Assembly: GCA_046757565.1 (NCBI GenBank)
Contig: JBHHYN010000093.1
Location: forward strand, 1 to 11,870
DNA length: 11,870 bases
Direction: 5' to 3'
Source: JBHHYN01 sp046757565
Lineage (GTDB): Bacteria; Pseudomonadota; Gammaproteobacteria; Eutrophobiales; Eutrophobiaceae
Shown: positions 1-7,099 of the stretch, piece after piece
How the letters are laid out: every line of letters starts with the position of its first letter
Numbering within the stretch: the first letter of the stretch is position 1
Made by a program: the position numbers and the translations under genes
Notes under the pieces: model-generated
Database searches by the model: none
Told to the model about the DNA's origin: nothing
What the model saw: only the letters and a program-made list of their open reading frames with translations

Positions 1-93
1 CTATTTTAGAACGTGGATTAATGACAGCAAACAGACATAAATCAGCGCAGAAAATCCGTATGGCATCGCCCGGATTTGCTGATTAGTCCTCTC
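1..93. other. 5' flank of priA with a hairpin
   Basis: No complete gene is visible. Two + strand frames are open from the window edge: one stops with TAA at 38-40, the other with TAG at 84-86. Either could be the tail of an upstream gene, but neither tail is recognisable. The segment contains a perfect 7-bp inverted repeat, AAATCCG (52-58) and CGGATTT (71-77), with a 12-base loop. The stem can be extended by CAGC (43-46) pairing with GCTG (78-81) across a bulge. No T-run follows, so it is not a classical intrinsic terminator. It may be a 3'-end structure of an upstream transcript or a priA leader structure. Confidence 0.35.
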
Positions 94-2301
94 ATGCGCG
101 GCAGACAGCAGATCATCCTACAGGTAGCGATAGCGGTGCCGTTACGCCGTCATTTCGATTATCTGATCGATGAAATACCTGCGGGTCAGATGTTGCTGCC
201 AGGAATACGGTTACGGGTCCCGTTTGGAAAATCAAAGGTCAAAACGGCCATATTACTTGGCACTGCTGAACGAAGTGAAATTGAACACCACAGATTAAAG
301 GATATTACCGGCATTATTGATAACGAACCCCTGTTTCCAATATCCCATCTTGAGTTGTTGCAATGGGCCAGCGATTACTACCATCACCCGATAGGAGAAG
401 TAATTTTCAGTACGATTCCGGCATTGTTGCGGCAGGGCAAACCGCCAATCAGAAAAACCAGTATCATATGGCGACTTTCAGACGCTGGAAAACAAATTGA
501 TGAAACCAGAATGAAACGGGCGCCAAAACAGGCGGACTTTATCCGCCTGTTACGTACATATCCGGACGGGCTCCCGCATTCAGAGCTTAACAACAGAAAC
601 TGGCAACCTGTATTAAAGGCGCTGCAGAAGAAGGGATTCATCGAGAAAACCGGCTTGGCGGTAACCCATAACTCCAAATCCAGTGCGAACTCCAACATCA
701 CCCTGAATCCGGACCAAAATGCGGCCGTTAATTCAGTCAAGGCAAATATAGGTCAGTATCAACGATTTCTACTCAATGGTGTCACAGGCAGCGGCAAAAC
801 CGAAGTTTATATCAATATAATAAAACACGTCATCCATGCCGGACGCCAGGCATTGATTCTTGTCCCGGAAATCGGCCTCACCCCGCAACTTATCAGACGC
901 ATGGAAGATCGGATTCAATCCAGGATCGTTGTCCTGCATTCGGCGTTATCAGATGGTGAACGACTTCAGGCATGGCTGGACGCCAGGGATGGTCACGCCT
1001 CCGTGGTGCTGGGGACCCGGTCGGCCATATGGACGCCACTGAAAAGAGCAGGTGTCTTCATCATTGATGAAGAACATGACCTGTCTTACAAACAGCAGGA
1101 CAGCTTTCGGTACTCTGCCCGGGACATAGCCATTATGCGCGCAAAAATGTTGAACATTCCTGTCGTGCTCGGTTCCGCCACACCCTCTCTGGAATCACTT
1201 CAGAATATCAGTAATGGCAGGTTTATACAGCTCAAACTCTCCGGCAGGGCAGGTAATGCACGACCCCCTGAAATTAATTTGATTGATATGCGCGCCCAGC
1301 AAATGACCGGTGCATTTTCCAAAACCCTGCTCGATGCAATAGATGATAAATTAAAACAACATCAACAGATTTTGCTGTTTCTGAACAAACGTGGTTTCTC
1401 CCCCGTGGTGATGTGTCACACCTGTGGCTGGATCGCAAAATGCGAGCGCTGTAATATCCATATGATTTATCATAAACATTACCACAGACTCTCCTGTCAT
1501 CACTGCGGTAAACAAACCCCCTTGCTGAAAACCTGTCCCGGTTGTGGCGCTCCGGAACTGCTGAATATCGGTCACGGCACGGAAAGGCTGACTGAAACAC
1601 TGACACATATCTTTCCGGGCGCCAGAATAGTCAGAATCGATCGCGATACGACCCGGCGTAAAGGCGGTATGAAAGAGATGCTTGATGCGATCAACGCGGG
1701 TGATGCAGATATTCTTGTCGGCACACAAATGCTGGCGAAGGGGCACCATTTCGCAAATCTGACACTGGTCGGGGTCATTGATGCCGACTCAGGACTATTC
1801 AGTACCGATTTCAGGTCAAGTGAACGCATGGCGCAATTAATTGTACAGGTCAGTGGCCGGTCAGGCCGGTCTGTCAGACATGGCTCTGTCCTGATCCAAA
1901 CCCATTTCCCCAGGCATCCACTGTTACTATCGCTGGTGCATCAAGATTACCCGGAGTTTGCCAGGATACTGTTGAAAGAGCGCGAGCAATCCAGGCTGCC
2001 GCCTTTCAGTTACCTGGCCTTGCTCCGTGCTGAAGATTACCATGCCGGCAACGTTCAGGATTTCCTGGCGGATGCCAAATCACTCATAGAAGAACAATCA
2101 CACGGTATCGAAATATTTGGCCCCCTGCCTGCGCCAATGGAAAAACGTGCGGGGCGCTTACGGTTTCAGATCCTGATACAATCCGAGGATCGGCTTCGGT
2201 TGAACCATGCCCTTGGTCCGTGGAGCAAGGCCCTGGAATCTCTGCCCGGTGCAAAGAAGGTCCGCTGGTCACTGGATGTGGATCCGCTGGATGTTTTGTA
2301 A
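94..2301 (+). CDS. priA: Primosomal protein N' (PriA helicase)
   Basis: PriA is a 3'-to-5' superfamily 2 DNA helicase that recognises stalled or broken replication forks and reloads DnaB in the cytoplasm. Numbered from the ATG at 94 (735 residues, close to the usual ~730), the sequence shows an N-terminal 3'-DNA-binding domain (about 8-100, including VPLRRHFDYL and YYHHPIGEV). It has Walker A GVTGSGKT at 229-236, the DEEH box at 325-328 and GSATPS near 360. Eight zinc-binding cysteines (441, 444, 450, 453, 468, 471, 481, 484) follow, then motif VI QVSGRSGR at 585-592. A TTG at 76 would add six residues, but it sits in a hairpin and family alignment favours the ATG. Neither start has a clear Shine-Dalgarno. 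argS follows after 185 bases. Confidence 0.96.
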   Translation: MRGRQQIILQVAIAVPLRRHFDYLIDEIPAGQMLLPGIRLRVPFGKSKVKTAILLGTAERSEIEHHRLKDITGIIDNEPLFPISHLELLQWASDYYHHPIGEVIFSTIPALLRQGKPPIRKTSIIWRLSDAGKQIDETRMKRAPKQADFIRLLRTYPDGLPHSELNNRNWQPVLKALQKKGFIEKTGLAVTHNSKSSANSNITLNPDQNAAVNSVKANIGQYQRFLLNGVTGSGKTEVYINIIKHVIHAGRQALILVPEIGLTPQLIRRMEDRIQSRIVVLHSALSDGERLQAWLDARDGHASVVLGTRSAIWTPLKRAGVFIIDEEHDLSYKQQDSFRYSARDIAIMRAKMLNIPVVLGSATPSLESLQNISNGRFIQLKLSGRAGNARPPEINLIDMRAQQMTGAFSKTLLDAIDDKLKQHQQILLFLNKRGFSPVVMCHTCGWIAKCERCNIHMIYHKHYHRLSCHHCGKQTPLLKTCPGCGAPELLNIGHGTERLTETLTHIFPGARIVRIDRDTTRRKGGMKEMLDAINAGDADILVGTQMLAKGHHFANLTLVGVIDADSGLFSTDFRSSERMAQLIVQVSGRSGRSVRHGSVLIQTHFPRHPLLLSLVHQDYPEFARILLKEREQSRLPPFSYLALLRAEDYHAGNVQDFLADAKSLIEEQSHGIEIFGPLPAPMEKRAGRLRFQILIQSEDRLRLNHALGPWSKALESLPGAKKVRWSLDVDPLDVL

Positions 2302-2486
2302 AATTCACTGCAAATCAGGATCAGGAAACCAGATTGCTTCTACAGAAAACGCCTCATTAAGATACTTGATTCCGGGAGTCTGCCGGAATCGAGGTGGATT
2401 ACGAAAATACCAGGATAATTATCAGGCTTCTCTACAGGTCATCAACCGGGTTAGAATGCGCGCTCTTTTCAGGCAAGTAATCGGGA
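2302..2486 (+). other. priA-argS intergenic region with perfect stem-loop
   Basis: This 185-base gap holds a perfect 8-bp inverted repeat, GATTCCGG (2368-2375) and CCGGAATC (2383-2390), with a 7-base loop GAGTCTG. No T-tract follows on either strand, so it is not a standard intrinsic terminator. It may be a processing or attenuation structure between priA and argS. A TAGAAT hexamer at 2452-2457 could be the -10 of an argS promoter, with transcription starting about 20 bases before the argS start, but no good -35 is present. Confidence 0.45.
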
Positions 2487-4235
2487 ATGAGGCAACATTT
2501 AAAACAACTGATAATCACTTCCATAAGCAAAATAAAAGATAAAAAAAGTCTTGCCGTTCCGGAAGCGTATTCCATCCAGATAGAGCGTACCCGTGACTCA
2601 CGTCATGGTGCATTTGCATCAAACATCGCCATGACACTGGCAAAACATACCGGCCTCAAACCCCGACGGTTGGCTTCGGAAATTGTGCGTTTTATGCCCG
2701 ACTCCGCCTTCATCGAAAAAGTGGAGATCGCCGGTCCGGGATTCATCAATTTTTTTCTGAACAAACAGGCTTATCTGCAGGTTATTCCGGATATTCTGAA
2801 TGCCGGCAAAAACTACGGCCGCTGTGATGACGGTCGGGGAGACTCAATCCTCCTGGAATTTGTCTCTGCCAACCCGACAGGGCCCCTGCATGTCGGGCAT
2901 GGCCGTGGAGCAGCCTATGGAAGCTCCGTTGCGAATCTGCTTGAGGCAACCGGCTGCAAAATCAGCAGGGAATATTACGTCAATGATGCCGGCCGGCAAA
3001 TGGACATCCTGGCCATCAGCGTCTGGTTAAGATATCTGGCGCTGTGTGGGCAGGACAACCCCTTCCCGGCAAATGCTTACCAGGCTGCTTACGTGCATCA
3101 GATAGCAGAGAAACTCTATGAGGACAACGGGCACACCTTTAATGTGCCCATGACCGGGTTATTTACCGGGGAGTGGGACAGGAGCGATGATGAATTGCAG
3201 CTCGACAAACTTATTGCCTTTGCCCGACAGCATCTGGGTCGGGAAAATTATCAGACCATATTCACATGCGGACTTCGGCATATTCTGGATGACATACGCG
3301 CTGACCTGGAGGAATTTGGTGTAACCTTCGACAACTGGTTTTCGGAACAATCCCTGGCGGATAACAGGCTTATCGATGCCTGTATGGAAAAACTGCATGA
3401 ATCCGGCGATCTGTATGAAGATGCCGGGGCAAGGTGGTTTCGTTCCACCCGCTATGGCGATGAAAAAGATCGGGTGGTAGAGCGCGACAATGGCCAGAAG
3501 ACCTATTTTGCTTCAGATATTGCTTATCATATGAATAAATTCGAGCGCGGCTATAATAAAATAATCGATATATGGGGTGCGGACCACCACGGCTATATCA
3601 ACCGTGTCAAGGGGGCCCTGGCTGCCCTGGGCGCCAACGCCGATGCGCTGGATGTCCTGCTGGTGCAGTTTGTGACGCTCTATCGGGGCACGACAAAGGT
3701 GCAGATGTCTACACGATCCGGGGAGTATGTCACCCTGCGGGAGCTGCGTAATGAAGTGGGGAATGATGCCGCCCGTTTCTTTTATGTCACCCGGAAATCG
3801 GAACAACACCTGGATTTCGATCTCGAATTGGCCAAATCGCAATCGAATGACAACCCAGTATACTATATCCAGTATGCGCATGCGCGGATTTGCAGTGTGT
3901 TACATCAGATGCATGAAAGAGGGCAGGCTTATGACCGGGAGCAAGCCCTGCTGAATCTGCAGCTTCTGACCGAGCCACAGGAACAAACCTTGCTGACAAC
4001 CTTGTCACGCTACCCGGAGGTTATTACTAACGCCGCAGATAAATATGAGCCCCATCAGGTCGGATTTTATTTACGTGAACTTGCCAACGATTTTCACTCC
4101 TATTACAACACCCATCAATTCCTGATTAAAGACCCTGAATTGCGGCAAGCGAGAATCAGTCTGATTTTGGGCATACAACAGGTTATTCGCAATGGACTTG
4201 AAATCCTGGGGGTTTCCGCGCCTGAGAAAATGTAA
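2487..4235 (+). CDS. argS: Arginyl-tRNA synthetase
   Basis: Class I aminoacyl-tRNA synthetase that charges tRNA-Arg with arginine in the cytoplasm, 582 residues (family about 560-590). The N-terminal tRNA-binding (Add-1) domain covers roughly residues 1-110. The catalytic domain begins at FVSANPTGPLHVGHGRG (125-141), with HVGH as the HIGH motif at 135-138. IWGADHHGYINRVK is at about 362-375. The KMSKS position reads VQMSTRSG (405-412), lacking the first lysine; ArgRS enzymes commonly degenerate this motif. A C-terminal anticodon-binding helical domain begins around YYIQYAHARICSVL (459-472). The stop overlaps the next start by one base (TAATG), so translation of the SPOR gene is probably coupled. 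The ATG at 2487 has only a weak Shine-Dalgarno, but the N-terminus fits the family length. Confidence 0.97.
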   Translation: MRQHLKQLIITSISKIKDKKSLAVPEAYSIQIERTRDSRHGAFASNIAMTLAKHTGLKPRRLASEIVRFMPDSAFIEKVEIAGPGFINFFLNKQAYLQVIPDILNAGKNYGRCDDGRGDSILLEFVSANPTGPLHVGHGRGAAYGSSVANLLEATGCKISREYYVNDAGRQMDILAISVWLRYLALCGQDNPFPANAYQAAYVHQIAEKLYEDNGHTFNVPMTGLFTGEWDRSDDELQLDKLIAFARQHLGRENYQTIFTCGLRHILDDIRADLEEFGVTFDNWFSEQSLADNRLIDACMEKLHESGDLYEDAGARWFRSTRYGDEKDRVVERDNGQKTYFASDIAYHMNKFERGYNKIIDIWGADHHGYINRVKGALAALGANADALDVLLVQFVTLYRGTTKVQMSTRSGEYVTLRELRNEVGNDAARFFYVTRKSEQHLDFDLELAKSQSNDNPVYYIQYAHARICSVLHQMHERGQAYDREQALLNLQLLTEPQEQTLLTTLSRYPEVITNAADKYEPHQVGFYLRELANDFHSYYNTHQFLIKDPELRQARISLILGIQQVIRNGLEILGVSAPEKM

Positions 4236-4837
4236 TGCCTAAGGATTACAAAAATATCAGGAAAAACAGTAACAAGCCTGGAATGATTACCGGCAACCTG
4301 CTGTCGCTTGCAACCGGACTCAGCATCGGCCTGTTTATAGCGTTTCTTGTCTACCTGCATGGCAACCCGCCCGGCCAACTGCCTGACTTAAAGGCAACAC
4401 CTCAAAAAGCACCCTCAAGACAGGTCAAATCAAAAGATATTCAACAGCAGCAAAAATCCCAATCTTTACCTGAACCTAAATTCGATTTCTACAAAATCCT
4501 GCCAAACAGAGAGGTCAATATTTCAGAATGGATAGCAAAAGGGCAGGAGAGAGAGAAAACAGCGCGAGACGACACCAGTCTGTATGTATTCCAGGTAGGT
4601 TCGTTTAAGCAATATAAGGCGGCCGATCAGGTCAAGGCAACACTGGCTTTGGCCGGAATTAATGCAGGAATACAGCGTGTCGTCATTAACGGACAGGATG
4701 CCCGTTACCGCGTGCGGGTAGGCCCCTACAAAGATCCCAAACTGCTCCGGGAAACACGTAACCGGCTGGAGGACAACCACATGGATTTTATGCTGCTCAA
4801 ACTCAAGATAGAGGATATAAAAGCCGCCGGCGAGTAA
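4235..4837 (+). CDS. Membrane-anchored SPOR-domain protein (FtsN-like)
   Basis: Probable bitopic inner-membrane protein of 200 residues with a C-terminal SPOR domain. SPOR domains bind denuded septal peptidoglycan, so a division-site or cell-wall role is likely. Visible parts: a short basic cytoplasmic N-terminus (1-18), one transmembrane helix (about 19-41), a Pro/Gln/Lys-rich periplasmic linker (45-82), a segment FDFYKILPNREV (83-94) seen in FtsN-like proteins, and a SPOR fold at about 115-190 (VFQVGSFKQYKAA ... YRVRVGPYKD). It overlaps the argS stop by one base and ends just before a cluster of stem-loops. The hslV/hslU genes that follow this pair in Pseudomonas, as I recall, are absent here. 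The SPOR call is firm; true FtsN orthology is uncertain. Confidence 0.88.
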   Translation: MPKDYKNIRKNSNKPGMITGNLLSLATGLSIGLFIAFLVYLHGNPPGQLPDLKATPQKAPSRQVKSKDIQQQQKSQSLPEPKFDFYKILPNREVNISEWIAKGQEREKTARDDTSLYVFQVGSFKQYKAADQVKATLALAGINAGIQRVVINGQDARYRVRVGPYKDPKLLRETRNRLEDNHMDFMLLKLKIEDIKAAGE

Positions 4838-4857
4838 TGGGCAGGTGAAGGGAATGA

Positions 4858-4932
4858 CCGCCATGGATGGCGGAAATACTGGCAATGCAGGAGCAATTGC
4901 CAGTGCGAACTTATTCGCTAATCGGGTTCGAT
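4858..4932. terminator. Cluster of consecutive stem-loops between convergent genes
   Basis: Stem-loops stand in series: CCGCCAT/ATGGCGG (4858-4873); ACTGGCAAT/ATTGCCAGT with a 9-base loop (4878-4904); GCGAA-CTTA-TTCGC (4905-4918); and a weaker ATCG-GGTT-CGAT (4921-4932). They lie between the 3' end of the SPOR gene (+) and the 3' end of tRNA-Gly (-). Position suggests bidirectional 3'-end formation for both transcripts. No long U-run follows on either strand; only ATTTCC follows the 9-bp stem on the - strand. Rho-independent termination is therefore possible rather than shown. Confidence 0.5.
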
Positions 4933-4983
4933 GGTGCAACGGGAATCGCGGATATCAGGGTCCGGCATGGACGGCATAGAGAA

Positions 4984-5057
4984 TGGAGCGGGTGAAGGGA
5001 ATCGAACCCTCATTCTCAGCTTGGGAAGCTGATGTTCTGCCATTGAACTACACCCGC
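4984..5057 (-). tRNA. tRNA-Gly (anticodon CCC)
   Basis: Read on the - strand, the acceptor stem GCGGGTG (5057-5051) pairs perfectly with CACCCGC (4994-4988). The discriminator is T (4987) and CCA is encoded (4986-4984). The D-arm carries AGTTCAATGGCAGAAC. The anticodon arm is CAGC-TTCCCAA-GCTG, with anticodon CCC complementary to GGG at 5023-5025. The T-arm contains GGTTCGATTCC. The sequence closely resembles E. coli tRNA-Gly(CCC) (glyU type), which reads GGG codons. It stands alone and converges on the SPOR gene. Confidence 0.96.
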
Positions 5058-5237
5058 TTTCAGAGGACTGATGACAGAAGACAGATGACTGCATCGGCAG
5101 TCCGAAAAACTGAAAACCGGGGGCTGAAAACCCAAGCCTGCCTTCTTCTACTACCCTATCCTCCGCCTCGCATAACCCGGGCCGCACTCACTGCGCCTGC
5201 CCCCGGTCAAAAGGTGAGGCTCCGCCCGTAAATGGGA

Positions 5238-5265
5238 ATTCTATTGTATTACCGGGTGCAGTCAA
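5238..5265 (-). promoter_or_regulatory. Candidate sigma70 promoter for tRNA-Gly
   Basis: On the - strand, TTGACT (5265-5260, 5 of 6 to the -35 consensus) is separated by 16 bases from TAGAAT (5243-5238, 5 of 6 to the -10). Transcription would start near 5231, giving the tRNA precursor a 5' leader of about 174 bases containing the 9-bp long-range stem. It is the best promoter match I see upstream of the tRNA. Confidence 0.55.
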
Positions 5266-5413
5266 TTTCTCCTGTACCAGACCTCGGGGAATACCCTGTT
5301 ATCTTTCATATAACCGACTATATAGTGATAGCATCAAACTAGTGTAATATGTGCCTATTGGAGGGAAAGCAGCTCAGCGCTTACTACGATCTGAGCAATC
5401 AAATAAAAAGCTT

Positions 5414-5442
5414 TTGTATCTTATTGATTTAGATGAAATAAT
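5414..5442 (+). promoter_or_regulatory. Candidate promoter for the receiver/MBL genes
   Basis: TTGTAT (5414-5419) and AATAAT (5437-5442) are separated by 17 bases. The -10 matches 5 of 6, but the -35 only 3 of 6. The start would be near 5449, about 40 bases before the receiver gene. AT-rich sequence around it makes chance matches likely. Confidence 0.3.
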
Positions 5443-5487
5443 AACCGGCTATTTTAAAAGCCCGGGGTTGCGAGGGAAAACTGTAGC

Positions 5488-5874
5488 ATGACAGGTAACA
5501 CTATACCAACCATCGTCGTCGTTGATGATAGTTCGACTATCAGGGCATTGTTCGAGCGGAGCACGGAAAAACTGGACGTTGAATTGAAGATATTTGATTC
5601 GAGCGAGGCTTCCTGGGACTACCTGGAATCCCATAAACCCCATCTTATCTTCCTGAATATCAAAATGCCCGGCAAGGATGGTCTGATTTTTCTTAAGGAT
5701 TTAAGGGGATTACCTCTTCACAAAGACACATCTGTTGTTATGATAAGCTCCAAGGACTATGCACAGGACCGGTCTGTTGCAAATCAGCTCGGTGCGGTAG
5801 AATTTATCACGAAACCGATGCCGATCCAGACCATCACGGATGTCGTACTAAAATATACTAAAGACCGGCCCTAA
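5488..5874 (+). CDS. Single-domain CheY-like receiver lacking the phospho-acceptor Asp
   Basis: 128 residues, one complete receiver (REC) fold and no output domain. The acidic pair D13-D14, the conserved hydroxyl position S87 (VVMISS) and K109 (ITKP) are all present. At the phosphorylation site, where receivers normally read LxxLDxxMPxxDG, this protein has LIFLNIKMPGKDG with Asn57 (codon AAT). It therefore probably cannot be phosphorylated in the usual way and is best described as a pseudo-receiver. An A-rich GAGGG (5471-5475) lies rather far upstream of the ATG. The MBL-fold gene follows after 20 bases, so the two are likely co-transcribed. No histidine kinase is in the window. Function is unknown; a protein-interaction role with the hydrolase is inference. 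Confidence 0.85.
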   Translation: MTGNTIPTIVVVDDSSTIRALFERSTEKLDVELKIFDSSEASWDYLESHKPHLIFLNIKMPGKDGLIFLKDLRGLPLHKDTSVVMISSKDYAQDRSVANQLGAVEFITKPMPIQTITDVVLKYTKDRP

Positions 5875-5894
5875 CAACAAAACCAGCTATCGTC

Positions 5895-6809
5895 ATGAGC
5901 AACGCCTATCTCCGTTTTTGGGGGGTGCGTGGGTCGTACACTGCGCCTTTTGATACCCATCTTGGGGTGGGAGGGAATACCTCCTGCGTAGAGATCCGTG
6001 TCGAAAACCGGATACTGCTGTGCGATGCCGGAACGGGCCTTATAACCTTCGGCAACGAGATGTTGAAACAGAGCGAGATCCGGGATCTGCTCATCATCCT
6101 GACGCATTATCACTGGGACCACATCTGCGGCCTGCCATTCTTCGTGCCGGCATTTATCCCCGACTGGAATATCAGTATCTTTGGACCGGGTCAAAGCAAC
6201 AAAGATATAGAAGAGTACGTCTCTGCGCAGATGAAGGCACCGTACTTTCCTGTGGGAACGGAGACATGGCTGGCCAAAATCAACTACTTGCAACCTCCCA
6301 AGGACCATAAATTCAACCACGGTCCCATTTCCTTCACCTACCAGAACGTACACCATCCAGGTACGACCTATGGTTACCGGATAAATGCGAACGGCAGGAC
6401 AATCCTCTATATTTCAGACAACGAGTGCCTTTACCTGGATAAATCACTCAAACAAAAGTACCAGGAATTGAATGAAGAGGAAAAGGAGCTATACGACAAG
6501 ATTAAGAAGGAAGAGTATGGGGCTGAACTGAAACTTATTCAAGGTGCGGATATATTGATCCATGATGCCCAGTATACCCCTGAGGATTATGAAAAAAAGT
6601 ACGGCTGGGGCCATTCCTGTTATGTCGATACGGTCAACACGGCAATCGATGCGGGGGTGAATGAGTTATATCTCTATCATCATGATCCCAACTATGACGA
6701 TGTGATTATCGGCAAGATCCATGAGCACACGCAACAGATTATCCAGGAGAGAAACTCGACTTTAAAATGCCATGTTGCCCGTGAAGGGATGATTATCGAT
6801 CTTTCCTGA
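5895..6809 (+). CDS. Metallo-beta-lactamase-fold hydrolase (PhnP/phosphodiesterase-like)
   Basis: 304 residues, cytoplasmic (no signal peptide). The N-terminus RFWGVRGS ... GGNTSCVEI and DAGTGL (44-49) is typical of MBL hydrolases related to PhnP and class II cyclic-nucleotide phosphodiesterases. Metal ligands are complete: HYHWDH at 71-76 (H71, H73, D75, H76), H154 in HHPG, D175 in ISDNE and H262 or H263 near the end. D224 (IHDAQY) and H240 (GWGHS) are also conserved-looking. A charged helical insert (about 184-210, rich in Glu and Lys) separates two core parts. A binuclear zinc phosphodiesterase-type activity is likely; the substrate cannot be read from the sequence. It follows the pseudo-receiver by 20 bases and precedes thiS by 41, with no clear Shine-Dalgarno. 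Confidence 0.85.
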   Translation: MSNAYLRFWGVRGSYTAPFDTHLGVGGNTSCVEIRVENRILLCDAGTGLITFGNEMLKQSEIRDLLIILTHYHWDHICGLPFFVPAFIPDWNISIFGPGQSNKDIEEYVSAQMKAPYFPVGTETWLAKINYLQPPKDHKFNHGPISFTYQNVHHPGTTYGYRINANGRTILYISDNECLYLDKSLKQKYQELNEEEKELYDKIKKEEYGAELKLIQGADILIHDAQYTPEDYEKKYGWGHSCYVDTVNTAIDAGVNELYLYHHDPNYDDVIIGKIHEHTQQIIQERNSTLKCHVAREGMIIDLS

Positions 6810-6850
6810 ATACTACTGCTCTTATTAAACAATCAAATCTTCACGCATCA

Positions 6851-7048
6851 ATGCAGGTCATCATCAACGGAGATAAAACGACAGTGAATGGCATTCGGAA
6901 TGTCGCTGGTCTGATTAACTATCTTGAATTGACCGGCAGGATCGCCGTTGAAATTAACCAACAGATAGTGCCGCGCAGTCAATTTGAAAAATACCCGGTA
7001 AATGAAGGAGATGTGATCGAAATCGTGTTTGCCATCGGCGGAGGGTAA
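6851..7048 (+). CDS. thiS: Thiamine biosynthesis sulfur carrier ThiS
   Basis: 65-residue ubiquitin-like (beta-grasp) sulfur carrier, the usual family length. It begins MQVIINGD and ends in the diagnostic ...VFAIGGG, whose terminal Gly is adenylated and thiocarboxylated to deliver sulfur for the thiazole ring. thiG follows, as is common in proteobacteria. The start has no obvious Shine-Dalgarno. The GGCGGAGGG encoding the C-terminus forms a strong Shine-Dalgarno-like sequence for whatever starts just downstream (see the mini-ORF at 7052). Confidence 0.95.
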   Translation: MQVIINGDKTTVNGIRNVAGLINYLELTGRIAVEINQQIVPRSQFEKYPVNEGDVIEIVFAIGGG

Positions 7049-7051
7049 CAG

Positions 7052-7099
7052 ATGAAAGCTTGTTTACTGTTTTTCTTACCTATTTCATGGAGCATGTAA
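7052..7099 (+). CDS. Possible 15-residue leader peptide between thiS and thiG
   Basis: ATG at 7052 lies 6 bases after a strong GGAGGG (7040-7045) and opens a 15-codon hydrophobic ORF (MKACLLFFLPISWSM). Its TAA (7097-7099) directly abuts the thiG ATG, and it is in the same frame as thiG. It may couple or modulate thiG translation, or be chance. thiG also has its own GGAG at 7089-7092, inside this ORF. No family match is known to me. Confidence 0.3.
   Translation: MKACLLFFLPISWSM

Larger units (their letters stand above)
5058..5487. other. Gene-free region between tRNA-Gly and the receiver gene
   Basis: About 430 bases with no credible protein gene. Nearest the tRNA are short redundant motifs (ACTGATGACAGAAGACAGATGAC, about 5067-5089), a 6-bp hairpin GACTGC-ATCG-GCAGTC (5087-5102), and a 9-base direct repeat CTGAAAACC at 5110 and 5124. 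ACCGGGGGC (5116-5124) is perfectly complementary to GCCCCCGGT (5199-5207), giving a long-range 9-bp GC-rich stem. The region also has a - strand promoter candidate for the tRNA near 5238-5265, and a + strand promoter candidate for the receiver gene near 5414-5442. A structured leader or small RNA is possible but not demonstrated. Confidence 0.5.

Noticed and set aside
1..86. Partial upstream CDS ending at 86 or 40
   Set aside because: Two frames are open to the edge and neither tail is recognisable, so no gene can be called.
1351..1749. Long antisense ORF inside priA
   Set aside because: It lies wholly opposite conserved PriA zinc-binding and helicase codons and resembles no family.
4918..5187. 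89-residue - strand ORF with SSMAEHQLPKLRMRVRFP
   Set aside because: It is the sense translation of the tRNA-Gly gene in one frame, another common annotation artefact.
4983..5231. 82-residue + strand ORF with GIEPSFSAWEADVLPLNY
   Set aside because: It is the antisense translation of tRNA-Gly, a well-known spurious protein in databases.
5349..5432. 27-codon ORF upstream of the receiver gene
   Set aside because: No Shine-Dalgarno before its ATG, ordinary composition, and it covers the promoter candidate; no support beyond being open.
6810..6850. TPP riboswitch before thiS
   Set aside because: The 41-base gap is too short for one and no thi-box sequence is seen in it or just upstream.
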